This document shows, piece by piece, positions 11,356 through 23,815 of a stretch of 64,000 nucleotides of DNA. The stretch comes from Chinchilla lanigera (taxonomy: Eukaryota > Chordata > Mammalia > Rodentia > Chinchillidae): assembly GCF_000276665.1 (NCBI RefSeq), contig NW_004955484.1, forward strand, positions 5,122,931 to 5,186,930, read 5' to 3'. The notes beneath the pieces are model-generated. The model was not told where the DNA came from and did no database searches. It worked only from the letters and a program-made list of their open reading frames with translations. The translations under genes and the position numbers were made by a program. The first letter of the stretch is position 1; the number at the start of each line of letters is the position of its first letter.

Positions 11356-12600
11356 GATGAAGTATACTTAAGCAAACCAAAATTTAAGAAGGCAGAAATC
11401 TAACAGCATTAAAAAATTTTAAAAAAACCCATCTAAGATTAGGAGATGCTGCTTTGTGATTCAAACAAGAAAATACACAATGTTAAGATCTTTACCAATA
11501 GTCTTATAAGTTAAAATCTACTGGAAAAGCAGTAGCTAAAAGTCATTATTTACTGTTATTCTGAAGAAATTTGGTAATTTCTGAGTTTTTACACTTCAAA
11601 ACCATAAGTGTAACTAATATTCAAGTATACGAAGTCCCCCAAAATAAATCCAAAATGAGTAACAAGGTTAAAAACCTGCTCTTTTACCATCTTGGCCCAA
11701 GGTGTAAAGTGCTATTATAAAAGGAGATGTGTTAATGAAGGCAGTAAAGTAGTAGTTTTGAGAAGCAACTTGTTGTGCCTTTAAAGTTTTCAACTGAATA
11801 TGACAAAGATGAACTCACTTCTGTGAAAATAAAAAGCACAGACTAAAACTGTAATTCTAGGAGCTGTTATTATGAGCTTTCAAAGCCAACTGTTAACAAC
11901 TGGATAAGCCAAAATTCCATAGATAACTGAAGACCATAGATTTTTTTTTTGTTTTCTATTTGTTTTCTCCATTTCGCCCCTTATGGCAAGGCTGTACTTG
12001 CTTGTCTGTCCCTAGGAAAAATTAGATATCAGGATAAAGCTATTGTTTCTGAAGAATGAACACTGATGTTAGGTTTTTCTCCATAAAGTGAAACAGAGGG
12101 AGCTGTCTCACTCCCCAATGGGTTTCAGAGAAAGCCATAGCTCTAAGGCAGATAATTCCAATGTACACATGGTAAGAATGGACAAGCTGTGCTTTATAGA
12201 GTTAATCCACAGAAAAAGATATGGATCCTCAGGCAGTGTTTGCAAACAATGAACAATGGGTTCCATGGGCCAACTGTATCAGCCAAAATGGCATATGTGT
12301 ACAGTCAGTCCCAGCATGTGATTAACTGCTTGTGGATGAAAGGTTTTTTTTGCTTGTGTAACTATTTTAAATTCACTAAATATGTGAAATATTAAGAGAG
12401 AAATAACACTTGACACAGAGGATTTCGTAGACTACCTTAGTTGCTCATAGATGATGGATGATAAGGAAAGTATAATTTCAGGAATTTAATAAAAATGATA
12501 ATATAACAGTCATATAATAGCTACTACTGCTTCTTTTACTAAGAGGAAAGCAGATCACTTTTCACTACCTCCACTGTCATTATGGTTTGCCTGGATTATT

Positions 12601-14170
12601 GAAACAGCCTCTTGGATATGAATGTCTGTCTCTCTCAAGGCTTGGGAAGTGTTTTAGTTACTATCTCATTAAACAGGTTTTCTATACCTTTTTCTATCCT
12701 TTTTCTTTCAGGAATATCCATGATGAAAATATTTATTCACTTAATGCTATCTCATAAGAACCACAAGCTTTCTTTATATGACTACTTTATTATCTCGTTG
12801 AATTATTTCAAAAGCCTTGTCCTCAAGTTAGAAATTCCTTTTGCTTGATCTAGTCTGTGCTGAAGTTCTCAGATATATTTTTACTTCATTTATTGAATTC
12901 ACTATGCAAGATTTTTATCTGCTTCTTTTAAAATGATATATATCTTCTTGTTGAACTCATTCAGAAAATGAATTGTTTTCCTAATTTCATTAAGTTGTTT
13001 GTATTCTCTTCTATCTTACTAGGCTGCCTAACATCATTATTTTTAATTCCTTTTCTGGCATTTCATAAATTTTGTTTTCTTGAGGTCTGCTGCTGGGGAA
13101 TTTACTGTTTCCTTGGGGGCGCCTTATTTCCTTGCTTTTACATGTTTCTTGTGTTCTGTGCACTTTTTCCATATTTATGGAGTAATTTTTATAGGTAAAG
13201 ACTTTTTCCTATAGATGAGTACTAGGTTATTGGTAGAGTATGGTGTGTTAACTTTGATTTTAGGTGGATTCAGTAGTGTGGTCTTCGCAATTTCTTCAGC
13301 CAAAAACCTCTTCAGGAGCATGTACAATTGTATCAGTAACCTAGGCTGAAAGTTTGTGATCGTCGTGGTAGTTTTGCTGGGAATGGGGCAGCTGGACTGG
13401 TTTTTGAGTCGTATGGCTTTCAGCCCAAGGGTAGGCAAGATTGGGCACAGCCAATTGGCTGGCTATGCGGCAGGCTCTCTGATGGATGGGGCCACTGTCA
13501 TGTTGGTTGTTGGGCCAACTGTGGGTGCACATGAATGCACTTGACCTACCACTGGGGTGGTTGTAGGGCTGAGTGGAGGCTCACACTCAGGTGAGGTAAA
13601 TCAGCCTGCCTGTGGGAGGTTCTTGGTGGACAGAAGGGGCAGAATTGCTACAGGACGGGCTGTAAGAACATGTGGGGCTGCCAGGCAAGAATACTGTATT
13701 TTTAGCTTTCCCACTGTATGCATTTACCTGTTTAATTGGAGGGGGTGCTGTAGGAGTGTGGCCTGTATGGTTTCAGTTTCAAGGTAGCACCCTGGCATAG
13801 CAACTTAGGTCATGGTGACAATGTACACCATTGTACTCGTACTTAGTGTACCACTCTGGGGTAATACAGCATTGTGGACTCTTAGGCAGCTCCTACTTAG
13901 GATGGAGGTCTGTGAGGGCTTCAAGACTCACCTGTAGTAAGGACTGCGGGCATCTGTGGCAGCAATGGTATCGCTATGGGCATCCAGCTTACTCTTCCCT
14001 CGCAGAAAAATTCAATTCTGACTCTAAGCCAATTCAAGTGAGGGAGATGCCTCATTCTCCTCTTTGTGATCCTACCCTGGATTTCTATAATTTACAGGGA
14101 TCTTAACATTTCCTACACTCCAGTATTGTCCCTCAATCCCTCCAGTCAAAGTTGTTCATTTATGAGGAAG
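12601..14170 (-). mobile_element. L1 (element H), ORF1 and 5'-UTR
   Basis: Inverted ORF1 text of an old L1 (TTGATCTAGTCTGTGCTGAA, TTATTGAATTCACTATGC, AAGACTTTTTCCTATAGATG) up to about 13,330, followed by a GC-richer 5'-UTR-like part (13,340-14,110). Open frames there (13,356-13,544; 13,557-13,787; 13,831-14,106) are by-products of that composition. No ORF2 follows to the left, so the element is truncated or rearranged. Confidence 0.72.
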
Positions 14171-14175
14171 ACATG

Positions 14176-14535
14176 TGTATTAGTCATTTTCCTGTCATTG
14201 GGCCACTGACTTGTGGTTTCAAAAGGTTTAGTCCACGATTAGTTGGTTCCAAGCAGAAATGGCATAGTGTAAAGGCATGGTGAAGGAAAGTTACTCAATG
14301 TATGGCAACCAGAAAGCAGACAGGGAAAAGCCAGAGCAAGAGATACAAAGACATGCCCTAGTGATTCACCTCCTTTAACTAGGTTCCAACTCCTGAAAGC
14401 ACATTCAGCAAAAAACTCGTCACTGATTTGAATCTGCTGTTAAGTATAGCACTCCTATGGTCCAGTCATTTCCCCAAAGCTTCACTTCTGAACACATGAA
14501 ACTTTGGAGAAACATTCTGAATCTAAACCTTAACA
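14176..14535 (-). mobile_element. MaLR-type solo LTR
   Basis: Begins TGTATTAGTCATTTTC and ends with ATCTAAACCTTAACA, the inverted form of a mammalian MaLR LTR, about 360 bp. Internal CTCCTTTAACTAGGTTCCAA and similar words fit that class. No internal MaLR sequence adjoins it, so it is a solo LTR. Two other MaLR LTRs occur at 23.8 and 32.5 kb. Confidence 0.65.
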
Positions 14536-16799
14536 AGTGATGAACAACTCCGTTTGGACACTTTGTTGAAGTCACTTCCAATAATAATTCTGGTATTTCT
14601 GGGATTGGCTAGATAGGGAAGTCATTTACAAAAGGCAAGGAATGCATGACAAAAAGGAGAGTTTTATTTTTACTTTTAAACTGAGGGTCTGATGATCATG
14701 CGTTTAGTTTTGAACATGTTGATTTAAGTTATGTTTAGAAATGTCAAGTAGAACAGAAACCCTATCTGGAGATAGAAATTACTCAAAGGCACAGTATACA
14801 GTTGAAGCCAACATTTGGATTTGATGTCTTGGAGAGAAAATATTCTGAGATTGTTAAAAATCTGAGGTCTGAGAGTATAGTTGAGTAGCAGAGTTCTTGG
14901 CTAGCATATGGAAAACTCGGTTAGACCCCCAGCATTGTGGGGAAAAGAATAAAAAAAAAAGTGCAAAAGAAATATAGTTTTAGGGCTTTTTGGAATAAAG
15001 AATATATTTACTGTTCCAAACTGTCATAAGCCTTCTGAGGACAAATAATAATGAGTTTTAAGGTATTATTTTAGTTGATGACTATGTTGTTCATTTTATG
15101 GGGTCAGGTTTGTCATTACTTTCATGTTACATAAGAGGCTATGGTACTGAAGAATAATCTAATTTATTCAGGAGTTAGAGTTCAAACCTAGTGGAGCTCC
15201 TTACTATTCTACTACTATTTTGTTAGTATATCTTAGGCTAAGCCAGAAACAGTAAACAAGAATAGCAGTCAACATTTTGGAAGACACTGTGTACTGAGTA
15301 TAATGTGGCATATTGATAGTAATGTAGGCACAGATTATGAGAGCTTTAATCTGGTATAAACTATGAGAAGAATAGAGAGTTTAGGAATATCAAATAAGTT
15401 TGGTTTACACAAATGACAGATACTAATCCCCTATTCAGTTAGTTTAAATTGCTTGATGTCATATAAGTATAAAATGATTAGTGTCAGTGAAGTCAGTTTA
15501 GGAACTATTTTCAGGTTTGACTCATAGGAAGGAGAGTTTCTTGGGACATGATAAGCATTCACAGACTTAGTTTCTCTTTGGCTAGATGTAGATCTGAGTT
15601 TACTAGATCTGACAAGGATCAAGCAGAGAAGAAAGACAATTTACTAAGTGAAAGGAATTTGTAAATCAAGAGACTCAAGAAAAGGTTTCTGTGTCTAGCC
15701 TTGAGTATTCTCATCTAATCAAGAAATCTTGTTTTATGTTTATACTTTTTCTTTTTAACAGTTTTAATTTCAAAATGAAAGTAGTAAAGAAAACAAGTGT
15801 TTCCATTATCAACATAAGGACTGCCTTGGAATTGAGTGGACTGTGGATACAATGTTTTTTAAGGTCAGGCATGGTGGTTCCCTGATCAGATATAAAATTA
15901 CAATGTGGCAGGAGAACAAAAAAATTGAATTTTTTTCTCTTAAAGAGGCATATTTCTTAATGATGACCCAAAACAATAATAGCATTGACATTTTACTCAG
16001 TTTCAATGTGAAGCTATTTGGGTTATATGGTAATTTTAGCTTTGAATATAACACCAGTAGTTCTTCTTTTACTTTAGATAGTTGTAACTGAAATGACTCG
16101 TATGACAGTTGATTGTTAAACTTATTAGAAAGTCCTAAAACATGCTATGCCAGAGATACATTTCACTCCCAAGGGCTTTAGTGGCTAAAGTTAGATTTTT
16201 TTGAGTCACAATATACGTGGAAAAAAGTATTATTATATTGATATATTTAATACTTAAGATATTTAACATATTTATTGTTATGACTCAAAAGCCCAATTGA
16301 ATGACTAAGATATTTTACTCCAGTTAGTCTGTAGATTAGGTCTCAGATAAAATTCTTTAAACTTTCCCAATCAGACTCTATCTAATAGCTGAATCACATG
16401 ACAATGATCTTTTATGATAAGCACTAATTTCATGAATTTACAGCAAAAACCAAAGTGAAAAATTGAGGTTTTATCAGTACCAGAATTGGAGTGTAGGAAC
16501 AGAAATGCTTAGTAAGCAATAGTTAAGGAGGCACTCATTATCAAGGTCATGGAAGTTTGGTATTGCTGCCTGAAAGCACGTTTCCTTACATTCTGCTACC
16601 CTCACTCTGGTATCGCCCTTATTATTATTCTAAAGGCCTTTCATAGACAAAGTAATGGAACTAGTACCATTGATTTCACATTATTTTTTTCCTTGTTGCT
16701 CCAAAGCTAAGAAACACCTAGTATTTAATTTTAAGATTTGTAACAAAAGGTACTACATAAAAATAAGGCTATTGTTAATAATCAGAGATCTTAGCTACA
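14536..16799. other. mostly unassigned non-coding DNA
   Basis: No gene seen. Contains a degraded plus-strand ID SINE (14,868-14,962), a possible MIR remnant on the minus strand near 15,110-15,230, and a stub of B1 head at about 15,863-15,882 (TCAGGCATGGTGGTTCC). Short open frames overlap on both strands and have no recognisable product. Confidence 0.5.
14868..14962 (+). mobile_element. ID SINE, degraded
   Basis: Plus-strand tRNA-like body (GAGTATAGTTGAGTAGCAGAG, CTTGGCTAGCATATGG, ACTCGGTTAGACCCCCAGCA) followed by an A-rich tail at 14,945-14,960. The internal promoter boxes are heavily mutated. Confidence 0.7.
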
Positions 16800-17025
16800 T
16801 CCAAATAATAACTAATATTGTTTTAGTGTTTATTGTGTATTATTATACATCTATAAAACTTTGAATCCTCAACTCTGAGATAAAATGTTATTATTCATCC
16901 TACATTTATAGGTAGGGAAATTAAGGGCTTTTGGATGTTGAGAAATTATTGAATATTACCTACCTAGTAGCAGCTCAAAGTGATCTAACTTGAAAGCCTG
17001 ATTTCTTAACTGCTATGCTTCACTG
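16800..17025 (-). mobile_element. MIR SINE
   Basis: Inverted MIR core and tail: TGTTATTATTCATCCTACAT, ATAGGTAGGGAAATTAAGGG, then AGTAGCAGCTCAAAGTGATC and CTTAACTGCTATGCTTCACT. An ancient tRNA-derived SINE shared by all mammals. Confidence 0.72.
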
Positions 17026-18590
17026 CTTCCTGACTATAATTGTTCAACATTGGTGATCCGTGTATAAGTAGACATTTAAATATTAATTGTCTACAAAGGT
17101 TCAGTGTTCTACTAGAAAAAAATGCTGTTAATTAGCTTTAGAGTACTTACATTCCTGTTGTCTTATGCATACTGTATTAGAAATGAAAATAGAAAAAAGA
17201 GAAGGAAGAAAATTCAAAAGGTTGTAAGAGAAAGGATATGATTTAGAGATCATGTCCCTCTTGTGGACCAGGATAAAATAAGCATGGGAAATAACATAGT
17301 ATATGAAGAGGTTGCTTCAAAGCAAACTCCAATGGGGCAAAAAAGGTTTCATCTACAACAGAGCAAAAGACAGAAAAAAGTATATAAGAAAGGTCAAAAA
17401 TGTTACTTTAGGTTTCGTTTCAGCTTTTTCAAATTAAGAACAGAGAAAAAAGATGCAAAAGTTATTGCTTCTAGCTGCTGTCAGAAAGCTTACTGATATA
17501 AACAGAAACATGGAAGGAACAGTTTTTAACATGTCATTTAAAAACATAATAAAAGGTCACCTTTAATTCATGCAGAAAGGAGAAACACGTGGAGATAGAT
17601 AAAATCATTAATATATGAGAAACGCATGTTTCATAGAAAATTCTGAGAATGTGTGCTAAGAGACATAATATTGTGGGCAATGATTAAGATTTTCCAGTCA
17701 TTTAGGAAGATTAGCTCTTATAAATAGTTAAATGCCGTTTCTTAGCCTTCCCCTCAGCTCCTCAAACCTGTACCTCCATCACCACACCAGGCTCTGAAAC
17801 CAGTTAGAAATGACCTTATCTTGCAGCCTGCTGACGAGCGCCCTCTAGTGCTGTTTCGCACATAAAATAGATTTATCCATTTTTTTTTCTCCACTAATTG
17901 TTTTGCTTGTGCTGAATCTTAGGGTTTTTTTGGCATAGCAGCCAACAGAGAAAAATAATTGATACTTTAGAACAATGTTATGGCTTCTAATGACAACTAA
18001 GTAAAACTATAACATATTAAAGAGTAAAACGTTTAAGAAAACTTTTATGAAAGAGATGTACCAATTTTTACATAACGTGCTTTTTAAAAAGAAAATTTGC
18101 ACAAAGTGTTAGTATATCTAACAGTACTTTAAACAAAGTGAGCTTATTCTTTGAGAAAAAAATTTAGCAGTGATGACTGCTTCTCTCCACGTCCCAATCT
18201 CTGGAAACATATTTAGGCTGGTGGTATCCCTAGAAAAATTTTCAAAGGCTTATTTGTGTTGAAATTTTTATTTCTAATAACAGACAGTAAACATTTTATT
18301 GATCCTTAACCAAATACAAAAAAAAATGACAACACAAGAAAAATAAATTTCTTGACTATAAAGTGAGTGTATGAATTTTAGGAGAAAGAAAACAGATACT
18401 CCAAAAGCAGAATTAAGTAACAGCTATATATTCCTCTCAACAGTTATGGAACTAGCATGAAGAAATTTAAAGGAGTGAAGAAAATCAGAGTCCTCACTGG
18501 GTAATACACACCAAGGAATTTGACTTATGAGAATGATAACTCCATAGTGTAAACTACCACTTTATCTTGGGCATAAGGTTTCCCTTCTAT
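17026..18590. other. unassigned non-coding DNA
   Basis: AT-rich with no gene and no named repeat. A less AT-rich patch at 17,730-17,870 holds the CTCF-like site. The open frame at 17,263-17,496 encodes a lysine/glutamine-rich chance peptide. Confidence 0.5.
17836..17854 (-). promoter_or_regulatory. candidate CTCF binding site
   Basis: On the minus strand the site reads ACAGCACTAGAGGGCGCTC, a close match to the vertebrate CTCF core (CCACYAGRKGGCGC form), including AGGGCGC. CTCF is the zinc-finger protein that anchors chromatin loops with cohesin. Oriented minus, the motif would stop loops extruded from its left side. It lies in a repeat-poor patch. Binding is inferred from sequence only. Confidence 0.6.
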
Positions 18591-18705
18591 TTTTGCTGAC
18601 AGTCTCTTGCTGACCTCAAACGTTTGGGACCCAGTGATTCTCCTGCCTCAGCCTCCTAAGTGGCTTGCATTGCCATCCTGTGCCACCATGCCTGTCGTAA
18701 TTTTT
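18591..18705 (-). mobile_element. B1 SINE, old type
   Basis: Inverted B1 right part: TGCTGACCTCAAACG, GTGATTCTCCTGCCTCAGCC, then TGCCACCATGCCTG. No 29-bp duplication. Its head and A-tail are worn. Confidence 0.75.
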
Positions 18706-20379
18706 CTCTTTTAAAAGAACCTATACACAATGAATTACAGACAAAGCTGTAGAAAAATATGAAAAAAGAATTAACAAGCATGTTTGTAAATGTAATGTGT
18801 GCGGTATGTCTATGCATGTATGCATGTTGGTCCACAATATGAGTAAATAAAAGATCTCTGAAACTGTCTTCTGGTGAATAAGAAAGTTCAGAACAGGACT
18901 AAAGAAAGGATGATTAGAATTCATACATCTGTTAGGTTTATTCAACTTTTTAGTTTTTTGGGGAGACAGTCTTAGTCCATACTGTACACATTCAATTAGA
19001 TTCAATGTGTACAAGAAAAAAGTGATTAAATGAAGTATGTTAAAAGATATCAGTTCAAAATATAAAAGGTACAAAGAAATGAAAGCATGTATTTTAATGT
19101 TTCCAAGATGTGATACTATTTAGAGAAGTATTCTTGAAATATAGCTCTTTAGGTATTTGTGGCATTAAACTCTTTGAATGGTGTCTAAATAGAATAGGAA
19201 CTCTAGCAAATCCAAGAAAACAATAGACAGTGAAATGGGTATAAAAAGACCACAGTATTTGGAGCAAAAACAAAAAACAACACCCTCTGGGTTCTATTTC
19301 TGTCCCTGACTCACTACTGACCTTGACAAAGTCAGTGTTTCCACTGTGATTCAGCCTCTCCATCAAAAAGGGGCAATAACTCTTGCCAGAAACCACAAAG
19401 GAGAGTTGATAATGGGAGGATTAGTGTGATAATGTACAAAGCTCATAGAATTTTTACTGTGCTGTGAACACTTGGAAAAGATCATGCTCTTTGGCTACCC
19501 CACAAAAGCTTAAAGATAATGGATGTGTAAAACATAAAGTTAAATTCTATTTAACATCTTCATTTCCACTTATCTCCATAGTTCTTCAATGCATCATTTT
19601 TATTGCTTCTTAATTGTTAATATTTTCATGTTTAGAAATTTCTAATTCTTCTATCTTATTCTTTTATTTGCCTTATTTTCAGTTTTCTGTTTACACAAAA
19701 CAAAGATGTATTCTATCTTGAGTTTCTCCCTCCCCTCATCCGATTTATATGTATAAATACTCAGGTGTTTTTCTTCTATTTATCTCTTTGTTATTGAACT
19801 ATAATAAAAGTAAGCATAATAGTGATAAGTCTCACTTAATGTAAGTGACTATGATTTGTAAACAAACTCTAATCTTATTTCACATATTTATTAATGTTAA
19901 TCTCAGTTAGGAAAATTGTTGGTAATTTATGCAACTTACTTATGATCTAAACAGGTGAAAATTTCAATAGTAGGAAAATGTCAATCTTGTCTCTGAAGGA
20001 AGAAAAAAACTACTGAATAATAAACCAACAATGAATTTTATTATCTTCAGAGATATTCTAGCAAATAAAAATACAAATATTTTCAGAAAACTTTCTAAGT
20101 TATGTAATATGTGTATCTCAATTTATAGAATGAGATATATTTACATTTTATAAAACTGCAGGGTAAGAAAAATAAAAACATTTCACACTTCTATTTTCAA
20201 CTCTATTACTTTTGCTTGGATAATAGTAGAAATCACTTAATATATATAAAATATGGAACAACTACCTTATTGTGCTCTTGGCATGATTAATTATGCTTTT
20301 ATATTAGAACAAAGGCTATGTGAACATACAGTATTATTACTTTAATACAGGTAATTCATTGTAGTATGAAATGGCCATA
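18706..20379. other. unassigned non-coding DNA
   Basis: AT-rich sequence without a recognisable gene. The two minus-strand open frames at 18,721-19,074 and 19,094-19,396 (117 and 100 codons) show no domain or family resemblance. Confidence 0.5.
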
Positions 20380-20720
20380 GGTAGACCAAACGATAATCAC
20401 TACATGGGATAAATAAAACCCCCACTGAAAAATGGAGAAATGCCTCTTTCTGCCTCTAATTAGGTTTTAATAAACGGTACATAATAAATGGCAGCATTCT
20501 AATTTATCACAGTTTAGGTATAATCCTTGAATGGAGAATGGAATGTATGAACCCTGGCAGCTGCTTGCGTAGCTTGTGAAGCCTATTAAAGGGCATTGTT
20601 CTCAAAGCCTGAAAATGCGCATGCTCTCACGTCCTAGCAGGTAGGCAAGACTAACTGGACACAGTCCCTCGATGGTACAATTTTCTATTACAGATAAACA
20701 GTCTCTCTGTTTTTGGTCCA
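20380..20720. promoter_or_regulatory. candidate conserved non-coding element 1
   Basis: A repeat-free stretch of balanced, complex composition standing out from its AT-rich surroundings. It carries a palindromic homeodomain site CTAATTAG (20,456-20,463), an NRF1-like TGCGCATGC (20,616-20,624), and AATAAA/TTTATNNC-type homeobox words. This look is typical of developmental enhancers. Conservation itself was not tested. Confidence 0.45.
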
Positions 20721-22059
20721 CATCTCTATAAACATTTATTTCATTTCAATAATGGTTTTAAATACAGCCCCTGCCCCGGGAGATTAATACCAAGAGTATC
20801 ACACAACCTATTTTACTTCACAAATTAATTAATAGTTTTGAGTTTTTAGAAGCCACCTTTTTGTTACCTGATATTAAATTCTATAAACCAGGCTATGTAT
20901 CCCCCCGCCCCCGCCATGGTATTTCCAAATAGAGTAGAAAAAACTGGTGATGCTTAAATTAATTTTTAAGACTTCAGAGGGATTTATTTTTTCTACCTAG
21001 TTTTTGAATACATGTGACAGTTTATTTTAATGTTTCTTATTCTTCCTCAACTAGCACAGATACAGGAATACATTATCAATACAAGCATTTGGCAAGTATC
21101 TAACAGTGGTATGCTACTCACTGTAGCAGAAATATCTGTGATCTTTTTACTAAGTCTCATCTATGCCTGCTTGAGAGGTAAAGCAAGTATAAAGTAGGGT
21201 TTACCACTTAATATAAGTAACAAAAGAGTGTCATATATTCATTGAATGCACTACTCCTTCCAGGCTTGCTTCAGCACATCCATGCTATAACATCATACTG
21301 CCTGCATGCATGCACTTCTGCACGCAAAGAAAGACAGGGACTCTAATGCCTAGCATTATCTCAGAATAAAAGAACCTGAAAGACAAGCAACTCTGTCCTC
21401 TTAAGAGTGGAAGAAAGAAATATACTGAGGCTGCAACCAACTGTTTCCACATAACCACCACTAAATCATTCTAAATAAAATTTAATGTAGATTTTTCTAT
21501 ACAGAATTTTTCTCCCCCATTGGATTATCCCATGAGTGTCTTTGTTCTCAGACAGTATGCTTTTTCTATGCTGAAAATTTTGATTAAATCTCTACTGTGA
21601 TCAGTTAAAGTTAGGGAATTTAATTTATGTAATCATCAGCACAAGTATACCTCTATGTGTCCTTTATGAAATTATACACAAACAAAAACAAAATGGATTT
21701 CCTTCCATTTTATGAATAAATGTGAAGCTAGATAGATCAACTTTTATCACATTATTATAGACAAACTATTACATACTTATACAATACAATTTTACATAGA
21801 AAGAGTACTAATAGTATTAAGCCTTGACACTCCTTCATACTACTCTCATTATGTTCACATATGTACACATGCACTGCTCCATTTTTATAAAGTCATATTC
21901 ATCTAACCTTGCATAGTCTGGTTGGTATTTCTATATCTTTTCCTCTTTTAAATGTGACCAGCTATTTACACCCTAACAATTCTGGTACAGAGCTGATTTA
22001 GCATTTTTATTGGAATGTGAAAGCTCTTAAAAGAAGAAAAATCTAATCAGGCAGAAGAG
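20721..22059. other. unassigned non-coding DNA
   Basis: No gene or named repeat. A C-rich run, CCCCCCGCCCCCGCC, sits at about 20,901-20,915. Region 21,260-21,400 is moderately complex and could belong to the same candidate regulatory block. Confidence 0.45.
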
Positions 22060-22630
22060 ATAGAAAACTTGCTGAATTTTCTCTCCCCCCTCCAACAGCC
22101 CCCTGAATCCTATCAAAAGCACATCTTCCATTCATTGCTTCCCGGTGTCATTATGACAAGCGGCTACAAATCAATAGCAGAGGGAAAGGCAGGACCAACC
22201 CGCACTCACCAAGTGATAAAGATTCACTCTCAGCCCCGATTTGCTAATAGCCCATAATAGCAGCCATTGGCGCCCTGCATTAAATCATACATTTCACTCT
22301 GCGTTTATTATGGGATTTTTAAAACTCCTCACCAAATTGGATTTTCTCGATGGTCTCTAATTTCCACATTTATCATTTAAAATTAAACGCCTCTGTGGAG
22401 AGGGGGGGATAGAGAAAGAGGAGAAGGTAGAGAGGCCAGACAGTACTATATTTTTCCTTTTCACCCCTCCCGCTTATGAAAACCCATAAATAATACCAGG
22501 TATCACAGCCATAAGGAGTCGGGGTATTGTTGTTTTCAGCGTAGAAAAAATGCAGAAATCAGTCTGGAATGTTCCGTATGCGCTTGTCTATGAATGAAAA
22601 TGACAATTCTAGAGGACAAAACATACATAT
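22060..22630. promoter_or_regulatory. candidate conserved non-coding element 2
   Basis: The most enhancer-like stretch of the window: about 570 bp, repeat-free, mixed composition, with a CCAAT-type core (AGCCATTGGCGCC, 22,262-22,274), a pair of inverted 9-mers CCCATAATA (22,251-22,259) and TATTATGGG (22,306-22,314), a TEAD-like GGAATG within GGAATGTTCC (22,566-22,575), and several AT-rich homeobox-type words. The frame at 22,069-22,257 is not a gene on present evidence. Confidence 0.5.
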
Positions 22631-23340
22631 AAAGCAGGTTTTAAACAAAGGAAAATAGGTAAATTCTCAGTAACATTGAAATGAAGGTGAATTGTACAAG
22701 CAATGGGAAAATAAGTTTATGTTACATTACGCAAATACTTTGAGGAGCTGTAAAGAGTGTTCAGCAAGTAAAACATGTATACTTTAAAAAAAATATTTAT
22801 CTCATTCCAAAGCTCAGTGACAAACAGATGAAAAATAAAGATTCTCACATTAGTTTCTAATTCTCATATAGTTTGCTTTACCCTCTATACTTTTTTAATT
22901 TAAAACATTATTGTAAAATTTCATTAAGTCCTGTGGCTAGTGAGCCTCTTGGCTGCTGTGGCAAATCCAGAAACAAGTTCTTCTGCAGTCCATCACAGAC
23001 TCCATTGAGACACTGGAGTCAGCCCAAGAGAGCAGAAATCACTACAAACTTAGGTATATATATATATATATCTGTATAATTTTTAAGCCTTTGTGTATAA
23101 AAATGAAAATTAAACTTCAGGTCTACAGCATCAAATGAAAAGGCCGTATTTCCTCAAATCTGCATGGCTGAGATTCAGTGTGGCTGAAGTACAACTAGAG
23201 GACTATCAGGATCGAAGGACATCAGCACATATAAAGCCATGCTGGGAAAGGATAGAGCCTAGTGAAATGTTGAACCCTCCCTTCCTTTTGGAGACATCCT
23301 TAGCAATAAAGTCCATCTGTATCATTTGCCTTAAGAAATA
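22631..23340. other. unassigned non-coding DNA
   Basis: No gene seen. Contains a TA microsatellite (23,053-23,071). Small open frames at 22,873-23,079 and 23,135-23,341 have no recognisable product. Confidence 0.5.
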
Positions 23341-23343
23341 GAG

Positions 23344-23515
23344 CAACACCCCCCCTCCACCTTGGCAATACTGAGGATTGAACTCAGGGCCTTTGCCCTT
23401 AGCTGTATCTCCAGCCCTTTTTAATTTTTTATTTAGAGAAAAAGGTCTTGTTAAGTCACTAAGTTGCCCAGACTGGGCTTGAGCTTGCAATCCTCCTGCT
23501 TTAGCATCCCAGAAA
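23344..23515 (-). mobile_element. B1-ID composite SINE
   Basis: Inverted ID half (TGAGGATTGAACTCAGGGCC, TTAGCTGTATCTCCAGCCC) joined through a T-rich linker to an inverted B1 half (AAGTCACTAAGTTGCCCAGA, GAGCTTGCAATCCTCCTGCT). The B1 head is missing, so it is truncated at its 5' end. Same type as at 8,523 and 62,996. Confidence 0.82.
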
Positions 23516-23815
23516 TGACTTTTTAGGGTACTTAAAGAAAAGTTACAAACTTTAACCACTGTATAACAATATTTCATCTTCACTAGCAGTCTTTCATTTT
23601 GCAATTTTATCATTGACATAATTATGTCAATAAAAATTTTAAATTAAAGTTAAAAATATTTTCAGTGGCTCCTTCATATACAAATTTTACCATTGCTAGC
23701 TGAGCCTCTTCCCCTTCCTGGGTAAAAACTACTGTATATACACCCTTTTTTGTTCTATCATTGCACATAATTAATAGCTTCCCATTTTAATAACAGTTTT
23801 ATTCAAGTAACATAG
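23516..23815. other. unassigned non-coding DNA
   Basis: AT-rich, nothing recognised. Confidence 0.45.

Larger units (their letters stand above)
10101..12600. other. unassigned non-coding DNA
   Basis: AT-rich sequence with no gene and no repeat I can name, apart from a TATCTA microsatellite (11,310-11,355) and a short motif resembling a mariner MITE end (10,158-10,175). Open frames are all under 90 codons and look accidental. Confidence 0.5.

Noticed and set aside
13356..14106. Series of open frames with little AT bias
   Set aside because: They fall in the 5'-UTR-like part of a minus-strand L1 and read against it.
18721..19396. Two minus frames of 117 and 100 codons in tandem
   Set aside because: No domain or family resemblance, AT-driven composition, separate frames.
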